A stretch of DNA of 20,858 nt from a virus, in the IMG/VR virus record IMGVR_UViG_3300045996_003241, positions 1 to 20,858 of that record; one strand, given 5' to 3'. A model generated the notes under the pieces. The model searched no databases, was not told the origin of the DNA, and was given only the letters and a program-made list of their open reading frames with translations. Position numbers and translations under genes: made by a program. This document shows positions 1 through 8,219 of the stretch, one piece after another (position 1 is the stretch's first letter; each line of letters starts with the position of its first letter).

Positions 1-885
1 ACCACCCCTGGAACCCGTCGCGGTGTACGTGCCCGGCGCGTCGTACGTGTGCACGAGCGACGAGCCGTCCGTGGAGTAGTCCCAGGTGCCGTCCCCGAAG
101 TCGACCCAGAACGGGTCGGTCCCGGTGGGCGCCGCGGCGAACGTCGCCTGGAGGTTCGTCTTCGTGACGGTCAGGCTCGTGATCGCCGGGTCCGACGGGT
201 CGAGCAGCGGGCGTGCACCCACCGCGGGCTCCGGCGGGGCGACCTCGGTCTGGATGAGGAGCCGGTGCTTCCGGTTCCCGAGCGGGACGAGCAGCGGGGA
301 GGGGTCCCCCGTGCCGTCGAGGACGACGTTGTACGGGCCCGTGCCCCAGGCGTTGCCGTCCCGGGTCGAGGCGCCCGTCACCGTGAAGGTGACCGCGTCG
401 TTCTGGATGGTCACGTCGCCGGAGACGCCGCCCTGGAGGAACGGGAGCAGGATGTACCCGAAGGTGCCCTGCCCCGTGTCCGAGCAGACGTCCACCGGCG
501 CACCCGCCCAGACCTCCAGCGCGACGCCGGAGTCCTGGAGGCTGATGTCGGTCCCGTCCGTCCAGCCGACGACGTTGCCGTCCGCGTCGAAGTACGGGTC
601 CTGGCCGGTGAACATCGTGTACAGGTCGGGGTCGACCTCGCAGAACGTGACCTCGACGCCGAACCCGAGCAACTTCGGCTTGGCGGCGTCGCGGACGCAG
701 GTCTCGCCTGCCGCGTTCGTGACGTTGATCTCCGTACCGGCGTCCGTCGACGGGGTCATCGCGACGGACACGAAGCCCTTCGTGGTGACCACCGAGGAGT
801 CGCCGTAGACCACGCGGCCACAGGCGTCCAGGCGCGTCGCCCGCAGCGACCGGCCGCGGAGGAGAGAGATCGCCTTGGTGGGCAT
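1..885 (-). CDS. Probable major tail protein with C-terminal PKD/Ig-like domain (3' end outside window)
   Basis: The ATG at 885 follows the previous stop by six bases and has GAGGGAG upstream. It opens a frame that stays open to base 1 (295 codons seen), so the C-terminus is missing. The N-terminus (GRSLRATRLDACGRVVYGD, residues 11-29) and the following beta-rich region resemble tail-tube proteins of actinobacterial siphophages, as I recall them; this is family recognition, not a search. From about residue 230 a second domain begins; VDFGDGTWDY (261-270) and HTYDAPGTYTAT (279-290) match the PKD-fold pattern of a DFGDG strand followed by HTY..PGTYT. Such Ig-like add-ons on tail tubes are usually surface-exposed and thought to bind cell-surface sugars. 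The position after the capsid gene fits a virion protein. A decoration protein is the main alternative. Confidence 0.62.
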   Translation of the reverse strand, partial: MPTKAISLLRGRSLRATRLDACGRVVYGDSSVVTTKGFVSVAMTPSTDAGTEINVTNAAGETCVRDAAKPKLLGFGVEVTFCEVDPDLYTMFTGQDPYFDADGNVVGWTDGTDISLQDSGVALEVWAGAPVDVCSDTGQGTFGYILLPFLQGGVSGDVTIQNDAVTFTVTGASTRDGNAWGTGPYNVVLDGTGDPSPLLVPLGNRKHRLLIQTEVAPPEPAVGARPLLDPSDPAITSLTVTKTNLQATFAAAPTGTDPFWVDFGDGTWDYSTDGSSLVHTYDAPGTYTATGSRGG

Positions 886-891
886 GAGGTG

Positions 892-1143
892 TTACTCCCT
901 CGTCTTGGCGGTGCTCGCCGTCTGCTGACGGGCGGGCGTGGTCTTCTTCTCGGGCTCGGGCTTCTCGGCGGCGGGCGTCACCACGTCGGCGAGCGCCTCC
1001 GGGACGATGTAGCCGTCGTTCGCCGTGCGCACCAGGGCGACGTCGATGCCCTGCTCCTTCGCCGCGGCGAGGAGCGCGCGGGCGTTCTCCGGCGTCTTGC
1101 CCTGGACGAAGGCCTCACCCTCGTCGATGTTGTTGTGCGCCAT
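892..1143 (-). CDS. Small protein of the head-tail region, unknown function (83 aa)
   Basis: The ATG at 1143 shares a base with the stop of the upstream gene (TGATG), and the gene ends in TAA just before the probable major tail gene. The protein has a compact alpha/beta N-terminal half (residues 1-60, with ENARALLAAAKEQGIDVALV and GYIVPEALADVV). A disordered, charged tail rich in P, E, K and T follows (KPEPEKKTTPARQQTAS). The N-terminal part looks like small proteins found beside capsid genes in actinophages, but I cannot assign a role. It lies between the capsid and tail genes, where head-completion proteins normally lie, yet it is too short for a typical connector. Confidence 0.7.
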   Translation of the reverse strand: MAHNNIDEGEAFVQGKTPENARALLAAAKEQGIDVALVRTANDGYIVPEALADVVTPAAEKPEPEKKTTPARQQTASTAKTRE

Positions 1144-1931
1144 CAGATTCCCTCCGTCGTGACGAGAACGCCGACGACGAAGCAGTCCGCCGCGGCCACG
1201 TAGATCCGCTCCGCGATGCCGCGGGCGGTGTTGTACCTCGGGTCCGGGACCCGGTTGGAGATGACCGGGCCGCGCCAGAGCCCGACCTGACCGGTCATCC
1301 ACACCCAGAAGCGCCCAGTCGCCGGGACGCCCGTGCCCCGGCCGTAGCCCGAGCCGTTCACGACCGGCGTCTGCTGGAAGGTGACCATGTCGCCCTCCTG
1401 GTCCTTGATGACGCCGGACTTGCCGAGGTAGGTCGCGCCGTAGCGGCCGACGTGGATGAGCGGCTTGCCCGAGTAGGTGTTGCCCGCGTACTCCTCCAGG
1501 ATGCCGAACGCCTCGACCGGCTTGATCGCCGTCCCAGGGGTCGGCGTCAGGTCGGCGAGACCGTCGCCCTCCAGCACCGAGATGCGGAAGCCCTCCTCCA
1601 CGCCGCGGGTCTCGCTGAGCGCGAGCGAGTCCTTCGCGCGCTGCTCGTACGACTCCCACTGGAACAGGTCGCACTCGATGCCGCGGTACACGGCGAACGG
1701 GTCGCCGCCCACCGTGTTCGGCGAGTCGAACTCCTTCTCGGCGCCCGGCGCGAACTCGATCGCCCCGTAGCACAGGCCCGGCGCGAGGTGCGCCACACCG
1801 CAGGCGTCGGTGACGTAGTCCACACCCTGCCCGAAGTGCGGGTCCTGCATGTCCACCGGGGTGACGACGCTGAGGAGACCCCCCTCCGCAGGTGCGGTGT
1901 CGGGAGCCTCGATCGTGAGACGAGATGCCAC
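1143..1931 (-). CDS. Structural-region protein of unknown function (262 aa)
   Basis: The start is a GTG at 1931, chosen because a strong AAGGAGG Shine-Dalgarno lies nine bases upstream. It is the first gene after the capsid gene and its hairpin. No transmembrane segment or enzyme motif is visible. Residues 20-60 (LLSVVTPVDMQDPHFGQGVD, then DACGVAHLAPGLCYGA) contain two cysteines. The rest is a soluble mixed fold ending in a beta-rich part (RIYVAAADCFVVGVLVTT). Position suggests a virion protein, either a capsid-associated protein or a head-tail completion protein. I do not recognise the family. It is coupled to the next gene by a TGATG overlap. Confidence 0.8.
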   Translation of the reverse strand: MASRLTIEAPDTAPAEGGLLSVVTPVDMQDPHFGQGVDYVTDACGVAHLAPGLCYGAIEFAPGAEKEFDSPNTVGGDPFAVYRGIECDLFQWESYEQRAKDSLALSETRGVEEGFRISVLEGDGLADLTPTPGTAIKPVEAFGILEEYAGNTYSGKPLIHVGRYGATYLGKSGVIKDQEGDMVTFQQTPVVNGSGYGRGTGVPATGRFWVWMTGQVGLWRGPVISNRVPDPRYNTARGIAERIYVAAADCFVVGVLVTTEGI

Positions 1932-1961
1932 TGTGGCCTACCTCCTTCCGAGGCGAGAGGG

Positions 1962-1995
1962 AGCGGCGGGTGAGGGGCCTTCCTCACCCGCCGCT
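1962..1995 (-). terminator. Strong hairpin after the major capsid gene
   Basis: There is a perfect 14-bp inverted repeat: AGCGGCGGGTGAGG (1962-1975) pairs with CCTCACCCGCCGCT (1982-1995) across a six-base loop. It starts six bases past the capsid stop codon. No U-tract follows on the minus strand; CCCTCTCGCC comes next and then the Shine-Dalgarno of the following gene. It may be a U-less terminator of the type common in actinobacteria. It may instead act as a partial terminator or 3' mRNA stabiliser that lets capsid be made in excess of downstream proteins. Confidence 0.75.
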
Positions 1996-2000
1996 ACGAC

Positions 2001-3653
2001 TCAGGCCTGGGCCGTGCCCCAGTCGTCGTTGATGTCCGCGGCACCCGTGCGACCCGTGACGTTCAGCGGGATCGTGAGGTGGCGGGCCGTGCCACGACGG
2101 TTCGCGAGCGCGACACCCTCCTCGGCGAACAGCGCGGTGTACGTGTTCGTCTTGATGTTGGTGGAGTCGTAGATCGCGTTCAGCGTGATGAGGTCCTTCG
2201 TCAACTTCACGAAGGTCCCCGCCGGGTAGACGAGCGCGTTGACCGTGGCCGGGAAGTCGAGCACCGGGCCGACGCCCGCGCTCGACCCGACGAGCGGGTT
2301 CCAGTTGTAGACGTACTGGACGCGCAACTGGCGCACCCCGAAGTAGGAGTCGATCTGCTGGTCGGTGACCGCCAGCATGTCGACGCCCGTGCGGTTGGCG
2401 AGGTCGGCACGGATGGCCGCCTTCGCCCAGAACGGGAGCACGACCTCCATCGTCGTGTTCATCGGGAGGCGCTTGCGCTGCTTCTCGCCGAGCGCGACCA
2501 GTTCCAGCGCCGTCAGGATCGACGGCGCGTTCGCGAACGCGTTGACGACCGACACCGCGGCGCCCGCGATCGTGGCCGCCCGCGTCAGGAGCGTGCCCGA
2601 GACGCGGTGCTGGTGGGCGATCAGCGTGCCCTCGATGTACCGGCGGACCAGTTCCGGGTACGCCGCGTTCGTGAGGATGCCCGCCGAGATGCAGACGCCG
2701 ACGGCGTCGAGCGTGACGTCCTGGAACGGGGGGCACTCGACCTCGAAGCAGGGCTTCTCGGTGTCCGCGATGACCTGGGCCTCGGTGTACCACCACCCGG
2801 CGTAGTCCTCGTAGAAGTCCGAGAAGTCCGGACCCTTCGTGAACGAGATGCCGCCGCGCGTGACGCCGACCTCGGGCACGTCCCAGAGGCCGTCCGTGGA
2901 CTCCTCCGTGACGAGGTCGTACAGCGTCTCGTTCGGCGCGCACCAGCCACCGGCCGCGACGAGCGAGTTGCCCGTCAGCCGCGACTCGGAGCCCGCCGCC
3001 TCGATGAGGTCCTGCGTGGTCTTGTACTCGCGGTTCGAGTCGGTGAGCCCGTCGGTGCGGGTCTTCATGATGTCGGCGAGGCCGTACGCGTCCCGGCGGC
3101 GCGGGCCGACGAGACCCTTCGGCATCCGCTCGAAGCGGCGGATGGCCGCCTTCGCGAGGTCCTCCATCGACAGCGCCTGACCGAGAGCGACACCGGGGAC
3201 GTCCGCCGACGCGACGATCGTCGCCGGGGTGCGCTCCGGCTCGGCCTCGACCGGCGGCTGCGCGGCGGCAGCACGCTGGAGCGCGGAGCGGGTGGGGGCG
3301 GGACGGGCAGAGGCGGCGACCGCCTCCTTCTCGTCGACGACCTCCTCCTCGACCTCCTCGACCTCGGCGGTGGGCTCCTCGGCGGGAGCCTCCTCCTCGG
3401 CAGGCGCGGCGACGGCGGCGCGGGCCGCGGCGATCCGGTCCTTGCGCTCGGTGCCGGCGGCGGCGAGAGCGGTCTCCTGCGCCTCGGCCTCGGAGATGAA
3501 GGCGGCGAGCGCCTCCAGGGCCTCCAGGTCCTTGTCGGTGAAGTCCTCGTCGGCGATCTCGGCGTACCCGAGCGACTCGGCACGGGCGTCGGCGAGAGCC
3601 TTCTTCAGGTCCTCGATGCTGAGGTCGGCGACGTTCTTGGGGATCTTGAACAC
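2001..3653 (-). CDS. Major capsid protein, HK97-type, with fused N-terminal scaffold (delta) domain
   Basis: This is the shell subunit of the icosahedral head. The GTG at 3653 is chosen because GGAGGGG sits seven bases upstream; an ATG 57 bases further up has no such site. Residues 1-210 look like a delta/scaffold domain. They comprise a helical, charged stretch (LSIEDLKKALADARAESLGY and on to about 80), an acidic disordered linker rich in A, P and E (80-115), and a basic segment (RRFERMPKGLVGPRRRDAYG). The mature part starts near LVAAGGWCAPNETLYDLVTE, a pattern typical of actinophage HK97-fold capsids. Total length is 550 aa, long because the scaffold is fused. The fused protease encoded upstream is the likely processing enzyme. 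A 139-bp gap upstream and a hairpin downstream make this gene its own expression unit. Confidence 0.9.
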   Translation of the reverse strand: MFKIPKNVADLSIEDLKKALADARAESLGYAEIADEDFTDKDLEALEALAAFISEAEAQETALAAAGTERKDRIAAARAAVAAPAEEEAPAEEPTAEVEEVEEEVVDEKEAVAASARPAPTRSALQRAAAAQPPVEAEPERTPATIVASADVPGVALGQALSMEDLAKAAIRRFERMPKGLVGPRRRDAYGLADIMKTRTDGLTDSNREYKTTQDLIEAAGSESRLTGNSLVAAGGWCAPNETLYDLVTEESTDGLWDVPEVGVTRGGISFTKGPDFSDFYEDYAGWWYTEAQVIADTEKPCFEVECPPFQDVTLDAVGVCISAGILTNAAYPELVRRYIEGTLIAHQHRVSGTLLTRAATIAGAAVSVVNAFANAPSILTALELVALGEKQRKRLPMNTTMEVVLPFWAKAAIRADLANRTGVDMLAVTDQQIDSYFGVRQLRVQYVYNWNPLVGSSAGVGPVLDFPATVNALVYPAGTFVKLTKDLITLNAIYDSTNIKTNTYTALFAEEGVALANRRGTARHLTIPLNVTGRTGAADINDDWGTAQA

Positions 3654-3792
3654 GGAAGCCCCTCCAGGGGGTGCGTAGGGAACGAACAGGTGGGTGATGC
3701 GCCACTGCACGTTGGCCTACGGCCGGGGTCGTGCTCTTGCCTCTGGGTGCATCGAACCACACGGGGGCGAGTGGGCACAACCGAACGCGCTG
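3654..3792. other. 139-bp gap upstream of the capsid gene
   Basis: This is the only sizeable non-coding gap between 15 kb and the capsid gene; neighbouring genes overlap or are only tens of bases apart. It holds the capsid Shine-Dalgarno, a GC palindrome (CCCCTCCAGGGGG, 3659-3671) and a small GGCC-TAC-GGCC palindrome. I could not identify a convincing -35/-10 pair on the minus strand, although a capsid-specific promoter would be logical here. Confidence 0.5.
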
Positions 3793-4788
3793 CTACATCC
3801 AGCCGGAAGCCGTCATCTTCCGACGGAGGATCGAGTCGGCCACGGGTGCCACGGGGGCGAGCGCGGGGACGTTCACCGTCTTCGGGTAGGACTGGCCCGC
3901 CTCCACCACGTTGACCGTGTAGACCGACGGGGACGCGCCCTTCGGGATCAGGAACAGGCCCTCGACGGGCTCGGTCACCTGCGCGACGTTGTTCGGCCCG
4001 GAGACCCACGCGATGTTGAACGTCAGCGCGTTCCCGGCCGTGCCCGGCACGAAGGAGCGGAAGTCGGCCGCGAACGTGTCGGACGTCGTCGCGGTACCGG
4101 AAGGTTCCGGGGTCACCGCGGGCCACGCCACCCATGCCGAGTCCGGCGCGTCGCGCATGGCGAGGTCGTCGACCTTGAACGTCGAGCCGATCGTGAACCG
4201 GCCCTGCGTCAGGATGCCGCTCGTCCCCGCGGTGTCGATCCCCGCGGTGTTCGCTGCGCCCAGCGAGTCCTCGGTCGGGTTCCCCGTGGAGTCCATCGCA
4301 CTCCACCACGCCATGCGCACCGCGCCCGTGGTGACGGACTGGCCCGGGTCGGTCCAGAACTGGTACCGCAGCCACGTCGAGTGCGGCAAGGTGATCGTCC
4401 CGCTCCACCGCGTCTGCACCCCGCCGCTGCCGTACGTCTGGAGACGGAAGCGCTGGAGGCTGTTGACGATCAACTGGCCCGCGCGCGTACCCGACGCCCA
4501 CCAGGACTGCGCCACCGTGGTGTCGCCGGTGATGGTGAGCGTCTGGCCGGACGCCGGGGGGTTGATGTACATGCACCCGCGCATCAGCAGCGGGCCGTTC
4601 TGGTTGACGGTGTTCCACGACATCGTCGACGAGGACGACGCCTGCACCGCCGACGTGCCGTGCGCCTTGAAGTCCGTCGTGAAGACCGGCGTGCCGGTGG
4701 GTGCCGACGAGAACGCCGTGCCGCCGTGGTTCGACTGGCCGACGGCGACGCCGTTGCCCCCCTCCAGGGGGGTCTTGAACTCGGTCAT
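3793..4788 (-). CDS. Lectin-like (jelly-roll) fibre/adhesin protein
   Basis: The ATG at 4788 has AGGAG seven bases upstream. The first ~30 residues (MTEFKTPLEGGNGVAVGQSN) look like a short attachment segment. Residues ~30-220 are beta-rich with many W, S, T and G residues (FRLQTYGSGGVQTRWSGTIT, TWLRYQFWTDPGQSV, then FTIGSTFKVDDLAMRD). The pattern resembles concanavalin A/LamG-type jelly rolls, where a strand near the end reads F.IDDL. The C-terminal third (about 245-331) includes a shorter Ig-like beta region (LTFNIAWVSGPNNVAQVTEP). It is the last of five fibre-type genes and precedes the capsid gene. A role in binding host surface sugars is inferred from fold type and context only; no catalytic motif is visible. 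Confidence 0.7.
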   Translation of the reverse strand: MTEFKTPLEGGNGVAVGQSNHGGTAFSSAPTGTPVFTTDFKAHGTSAVQASSSSTMSWNTVNQNGPLLMRGCMYINPPASGQTLTITGDTTVAQSWWASGTRAGQLIVNSLQRFRLQTYGSGGVQTRWSGTITLPHSTWLRYQFWTDPGQSVTTGAVRMAWWSAMDSTGNPTEDSLGAANTAGIDTAGTSGILTQGRFTIGSTFKVDDLAMRDAPDSAWVAWPAVTPEPSGTATTSDTFAADFRSFVPGTAGNALTFNIAWVSGPNNVAQVTEPVEGLFLIPKGASPSVYTVNVVEAGQSYPKTVNVPALAPVAPVADSILRRKMTASGWM

Positions 4789-4801
4789 CGTGCGCTCCTC
4801 A

Positions 4802-5956
4802 TCAGTTCGTCGGCACCTCGTCGGCCTCGGTCACGATGCCACCGTTCGCCGCGGTGAGCAGCACGCCGTTCCCGTACACGTTCCCACCCGGCACCCAGCC
4901 GACGTTGTCCGCCAGGTAGGAGGCGATGGAGGTCGTCTTCACGATCTGGAAGCCCGACTCGTTCGCCCCGCCGCGCACCGCGAACCGGTTGCCGATGATG
5001 CGCACGCCGGACGTCGCCGTCCCCTCCAGGGGGTTGAACAGGAAGTGGCCCGGGATGACGCAGTTGAGGTTCACCGTCGCGGCCGAGCCGTGCAGCCAGT
5101 TGTCGTGGATGTTGATGTCGCGCACGTACCAGTTCGGGTCAGCGCGCTCGGTCGGTCCACTGTCCGGCTCCTGCTGGAGCAGGATGACCGCGTTGTTCGC
5201 GCCCGGCGTGACGAACCCGAGGGCCGTGGCGGTCGTCCCTGTCTCGTGCGTGTAGTCGCCACCCAGGTAGGAGTAGGCGATCTCGATGCTGTGGCCGGTG
5301 TTGACCTGGAAGTTGTCCGAGTGCGTGATGCCACCGATCTGGGTCGAGGTGGCGAAGTAGTTGTTGTACAGCCGCGAGGCGATGACCTTCGTCTGTGCGT
5401 TCGCACCGTTCGGCCGACCGGCGAAGTTGATCGAGTCGGTGAAGCGCCGGATCTCGGTCCGGATGAGTTCGACGTTGCCGCCCCAGATCCCGAAGGAGCC
5501 GTTGTACGAGATCCGGTTGCTCAGGCCGACGTCGTTCCACCAGCCGTGGTCGACCGTGCAGTCCTCCAGGATCACCCGGCGCGCGCTGAAGTTCACCAGG
5601 CCGTACCCCGGGATGTCCGGGTCTGCGGTCTGGCGACTGGCGTAGACGTCCTGCGGGTTGTTGCCGACGATGTGGCAGTTCCGCAGGACGATCGGCGTGG
5701 TCGACTGCTGGAAGGAGATGTTCGACCGGAAGCGCGTGTTCTCGATCAGCGTCGTCGAGGACGGGATCGTCGCCGTGGCGTTCGTGATCGCAGTCTGCTC
5801 GGTGGGCTCGGACATCAGCCCGACGGTGTTCGGGGTCAGGCCGGGGACGTACGTGCCGTACAGCGCGGGCAGGTGGCTGCGCGTCACCGGTCCGACGGTC
5901 CCGCCGCGGCCCCGCCACTCGCCGCCGTCCCAGCGGCGGGCCCAGACGGGGCTCAC
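4802..5956 (-). CDS. Right-handed beta-helix protein (fibre tip / possible depolymerase)
   Basis: The GTG at 5956 overlaps the upstream stop (GTGA) and has GGAGGTGG upstream. Much of the 384-aa protein shows the regular short-strand pattern of right-handed parallel beta-helices: LIENTRFRSN, PIVLRNCHIVGNN, RRVILEDCTVDHG, NVELIRTEIRRF, TKVIASRLYNNYF, HSIEIAYSYLGGDY, RDINIHDNWLHG and GVRIIGNRFAV. Each rung has alternating hydrophobics and an N/D/G turn. This fold is used by phage tailspikes that cleave or bind surface polysaccharides. I cannot assign catalytic residues, so receptor binding is as likely as lysis of a glycan. The N-terminal MSPVWARRWDGGEW segment may be an attachment tag. Confidence 0.8.
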   Translation of the reverse strand: MSPVWARRWDGGEWRGRGGTVGPVTRSHLPALYGTYVPGLTPNTVGLMSEPTEQTAITNATATIPSSTTLIENTRFRSNISFQQSTTPIVLRNCHIVGNNPQDVYASRQTADPDIPGYGLVNFSARRVILEDCTVDHGWWNDVGLSNRISYNGSFGIWGGNVELIRTEIRRFTDSINFAGRPNGANAQTKVIASRLYNNYFATSTQIGGITHSDNFQVNTGHSIEIAYSYLGGDYTHETGTTATALGFVTPGANNAVILLQQEPDSGPTERADPNWYVRDINIHDNWLHGSAATVNLNCVIPGHFLFNPLEGTATSGVRIIGNRFAVRGGANESGFQIVKTTSIASYLADNVGWVPGGNVYGNGVLLTAANGGIVTEADEVPTN

Positions 5957-7683
5957 GGCTCGTCCACCTCCAGCGACTCCCAGAAGTCGCCGACCCGCGC
6001 CAGGGCGTCAGGGCCCGTGGTTGTGCCCGGGAAGTCGGTCGAGTCGAACGTCACCGGGCCGTTGTACCCCGCCGGGACGATCAGGGTCGCGGGCCACGTG
6101 TTCAGGGCGGTCGCCTTGATCCGCGGGTAGATCCCGTACTGGAGCGCGAGGGTCGCGGGAGAGATGTCGCTGACGTTGCCGAGCCCGATGTGCTGCTTCG
6201 TCAGGCCCACCGGCGTGCCCGAGAAGATCGGGTCGACGACCGGCCGGTCGATGATCCACGACGACAGGGACCCCGACCCGACACGACTCGCCAGCGTGCC
6301 GTCGATCACCAGCGTGGTGCCGACGTACGACTTCACGGGGCCCTCGATGTAGTTGACCGACGGGCCCGCGGTGGATGCGGCGCGGACGGTCATCCCGGGC
6401 GCCCAGTCCAGCCCCGCCGCGACGGTGAACGTCCTGTCGCCCGCGGTGTTGATGCCCTGCGTCGACGTCGACGTCGTGCGCAGGCGCTCCTGGACCCCGA
6501 CTCCACCGTGGTGCACCGGAGAGGTGCGCGTGCCGGTCGCCCGCTGGACCGCGGGCGCCAGGCGCACCTCGTCCACCCCGGTCCCCGACAGCACCTGCCC
6601 CGTGCGGCCCCAGAGGTAGCCGCCGTTGATGCTGACCGGCTTGGCCTCCTTCACGCTCAGCGCGTACGACGGCGTCGACACGGCGTCCGCCTGGCCGGTG
6701 TCGTCGTACCCGACCGTGGTGGTCAGGGTGCCGAAGACGAGCGGCCCAGCCTTCCCGGTTGCGGTGGCCGTCTGGATCGAGCCGTCCACGACGATGGCGG
6801 CCCCCTCCGGCGCCACGACCCCGGCGTTGCGGTGGTCGCGGCCGAACGTCGCCGTGCCGATGGTGATCGGGTTCAGGTTGTGCGCGTTGTGCCAGAGGCC
6901 CGGGCCCTCGGAGCGGTCCGTGCCGATGTCGTCGAACTGCACCCCGGCACCCCAGGGGCGGCTGGCGAGCGCGCTGTCGCCGAAGCGGAAGCCGTACCCC
7001 TTCGACCAGGTGGAGCGCAGGCCGACGAAGCGCGAGTCGCCGATGCCCGCGAAGTACCACGAGCCGATCTCGTTCGAGTGCGCGTGGGAAAAGATGATGT
7101 CGGAGTCGGTGAGTCCGTCGATGTACCCGCCGATGCCGGTCGTCGACTCCAGCATCAGGCGGTTGATCCGCCAGCCCTTCGCGTGCGCGGTGCCCGAGGG
7201 AACGATGCTCAGCCCACGGCCCGAGGTGTCGCGGATCGTGACACGGTCGATCTCCACGTTCACGACCGAGCCGGTCGCCGAGATGCCGTGCACCCCGGTG
7301 CCGACGTCGCGGCCGTGGATGCCGAACCCGCGCAGCGTGATGCCCACCGCCCCGTCCGGGATGATGAACAGCGACGAGCCGACGAAGTCCGGCAGCGCCT
7401 CGAACGCGATCGGCGAGCCCGAGTCGTAGTGCCAGATGGCCGCTCGGTCGCCGAGGATCTGCATGTGCGACGGGATCGTGATGGGTCGCGACAGGCCGAT
7501 GACCGTCCGTCCGCCCGTCGGGTTCGGCGAGATCCACAGCGGCTGCTTTGCCGCCACCAGGGTGGCGAACGTCGCCTCCAGCGCGTCGGCCTGGTCGACC
7601 GACCCGTCGACGACGATCCCCTCGGTGAGGAGGGTGCGCTGCGTGCCGGGGCTCCGCAGCGTTCCGGTCTTGGTCCAGGGCAT
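5953..7683 (-). CDS. Pectate-lyase-like beta-helix tailspike/fibre protein
   Basis: This 576-aa protein starts at an ATG with GAGGA eight bases upstream. Residues 1-12 (MPWTKTGTLRSP) resemble the start of the collagen-like protein encoded just upstream (MPWSVAGNIRGP), suggesting a shared attachment motif. From residue 28 a Pectate_lyase_3-type opening is seen (VDQADALEATFATLVAAKQP, then PITIPSHMQILGDRAA). Beta-helix rungs follow (GITLRGFGIHGRDVG, VVNVEIDRVTIRDTSGRGLS, GWRINRLMLESTTGIGG). The C-terminal ~200 residues are a separate beta-rich region ending in VGDFWESLEVDEP. Likely role: binding or degrading a host surface glycan. The product's place on the virion (tail tip or head fibre) cannot be told from sequence. 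Confidence 0.82.
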   Translation of the reverse strand: MPWTKTGTLRSPGTQRTLLTEGIVVDGSVDQADALEATFATLVAAKQPLWISPNPTGGRTVIGLSRPITIPSHMQILGDRAAIWHYDSGSPIAFEALPDFVGSSLFIIPDGAVGITLRGFGIHGRDVGTGVHGISATGSVVNVEIDRVTIRDTSGRGLSIVPSGTAHAKGWRINRLMLESTTGIGGYIDGLTDSDIIFSHAHSNEIGSWYFAGIGDSRFVGLRSTWSKGYGFRFGDSALASRPWGAGVQFDDIGTDRSEGPGLWHNAHNLNPITIGTATFGRDHRNAGVVAPEGAAIVVDGSIQTATATGKAGPLVFGTLTTTVGYDDTGQADAVSTPSYALSVKEAKPVSINGGYLWGRTGQVLSGTGVDEVRLAPAVQRATGTRTSPVHHGGVGVQERLRTTSTSTQGINTAGDRTFTVAAGLDWAPGMTVRAASTAGPSVNYIEGPVKSYVGTTLVIDGTLASRVGSGSLSSWIIDRPVVDPIFSGTPVGLTKQHIGLGNVSDISPATLALQYGIYPRIKATALNTWPATLIVPAGYNGPVTFDSTDFPGTTTGPDALARVGDFWESLEVDEP

Positions 7684-7726
7684 CAGCGCGTCCTCGGGTC
7701 AGATGGGGGAGGGAGGGCGGGCACCT

Positions 7727-8218
7727 CTACGAGAGGTTGTAGACGTCGCCGCTGTTGATGTCGAGGTACTTGTCGCCCGGGATCGACCCGACCGTGTTGG
7801 TGCCGTTCGGCACTCCCGCGCCGATGTACCAGTTCGACCCGCGCACGCCGGTGTTGCCGGTGTCGCCCTTCACGCCCTGCGGCCCGCGGACCACGCCGAC
7901 GTCCGTGAACGCCGTGCCGGACCACACGTGCAGGTGGCCGTCGTTGTTCGTGATGTAGCCGTCACCGGCGTCCTGGACCGTCAGGCCCGTGGGCAGCGAC
8001 GCGGCGGTTGCCACCGAGCCGACGATGGTGACCGACGTGCCGTCCGCACCGCGGGGGCCGACGACGTTCCCCGCGTTGATCGTCGAGCCGTTGGACAGGG
8101 TCAGGATGAGGTTCCCGCTCCCGTCCTTCGCGGCGGACGCGACGGACACACCGTTGGTGCCCGGGTTCCCCTGGACCCCCTGGGGGCCACGGATGTTTCC
8201 TGCGACGGACCAAGGCAT
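7727..8218 (-). CDS. Collagen-like fibre shaft protein
   Basis: The ATG at 8218 lies directly after the upstream stop (one-base gap). Gly-X-Y repeats occur in three short blocks: GPQGVQGNPGTNG (11-23), GPRGADG (54-60) and GPQGVKGDTGNTGVRG (112-127). They imply a trimeric fibre. Between them is a beta module (VGSVATAASLPTGL, then GDGYITNNDGHLHVWSG) that I recognise as common in actinophage fibres. The C-terminus carries a GDKYLDINSGDVYNL motif, also seen at the end of the protein encoded upstream. The N-terminal MPW motif is shared with the next gene downstream. Its length (163 aa) is short for a whole fibre, so it probably works with its neighbours. A six-base-arm inverted repeat (7723-7737) spans its stop codon. 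Confidence 0.82.
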   Translation of the reverse strand: MPWSVAGNIRGPQGVQGNPGTNGVSVASAAKDGSGNLILTLSNGSTINAGNVVGPRGADGTSVTIVGSVATAASLPTGLTVQDAGDGYITNNDGHLHVWSGTAFTDVGVVRGPQGVKGDTGNTGVRGSNWYIGAGVPNGTNTVGSIPGDKYLDINSGDVYNLS

Positions 8219-8219
8219 G

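Noticed and set aside
49-1203. Long plus-strand open frames across the whole left half (for example 49-1203, 2079-3914, 3989-6130, 8918-11395)
   Set aside because: They are antisense shadows in high-GC DNA: arginine-rich composition, no ribosome sites, and fully covered by minus-strand genes with recognisable families.
3654-3710. ATG start for the capsid protein at 3710
   Set aside because: It has no ribosome site. The GTG at 3653 has GGAGGGG seven bases upstream and begins with a typical delta-domain sequence.
7723-7737. ACCTCT-ACG-AGAGGT inverted repeat at the stop of the collagen-like gene
   Set aside because: Six-base arms with a three-base loop are weak, and coding continues 40 bp on, so it is not called a terminator.
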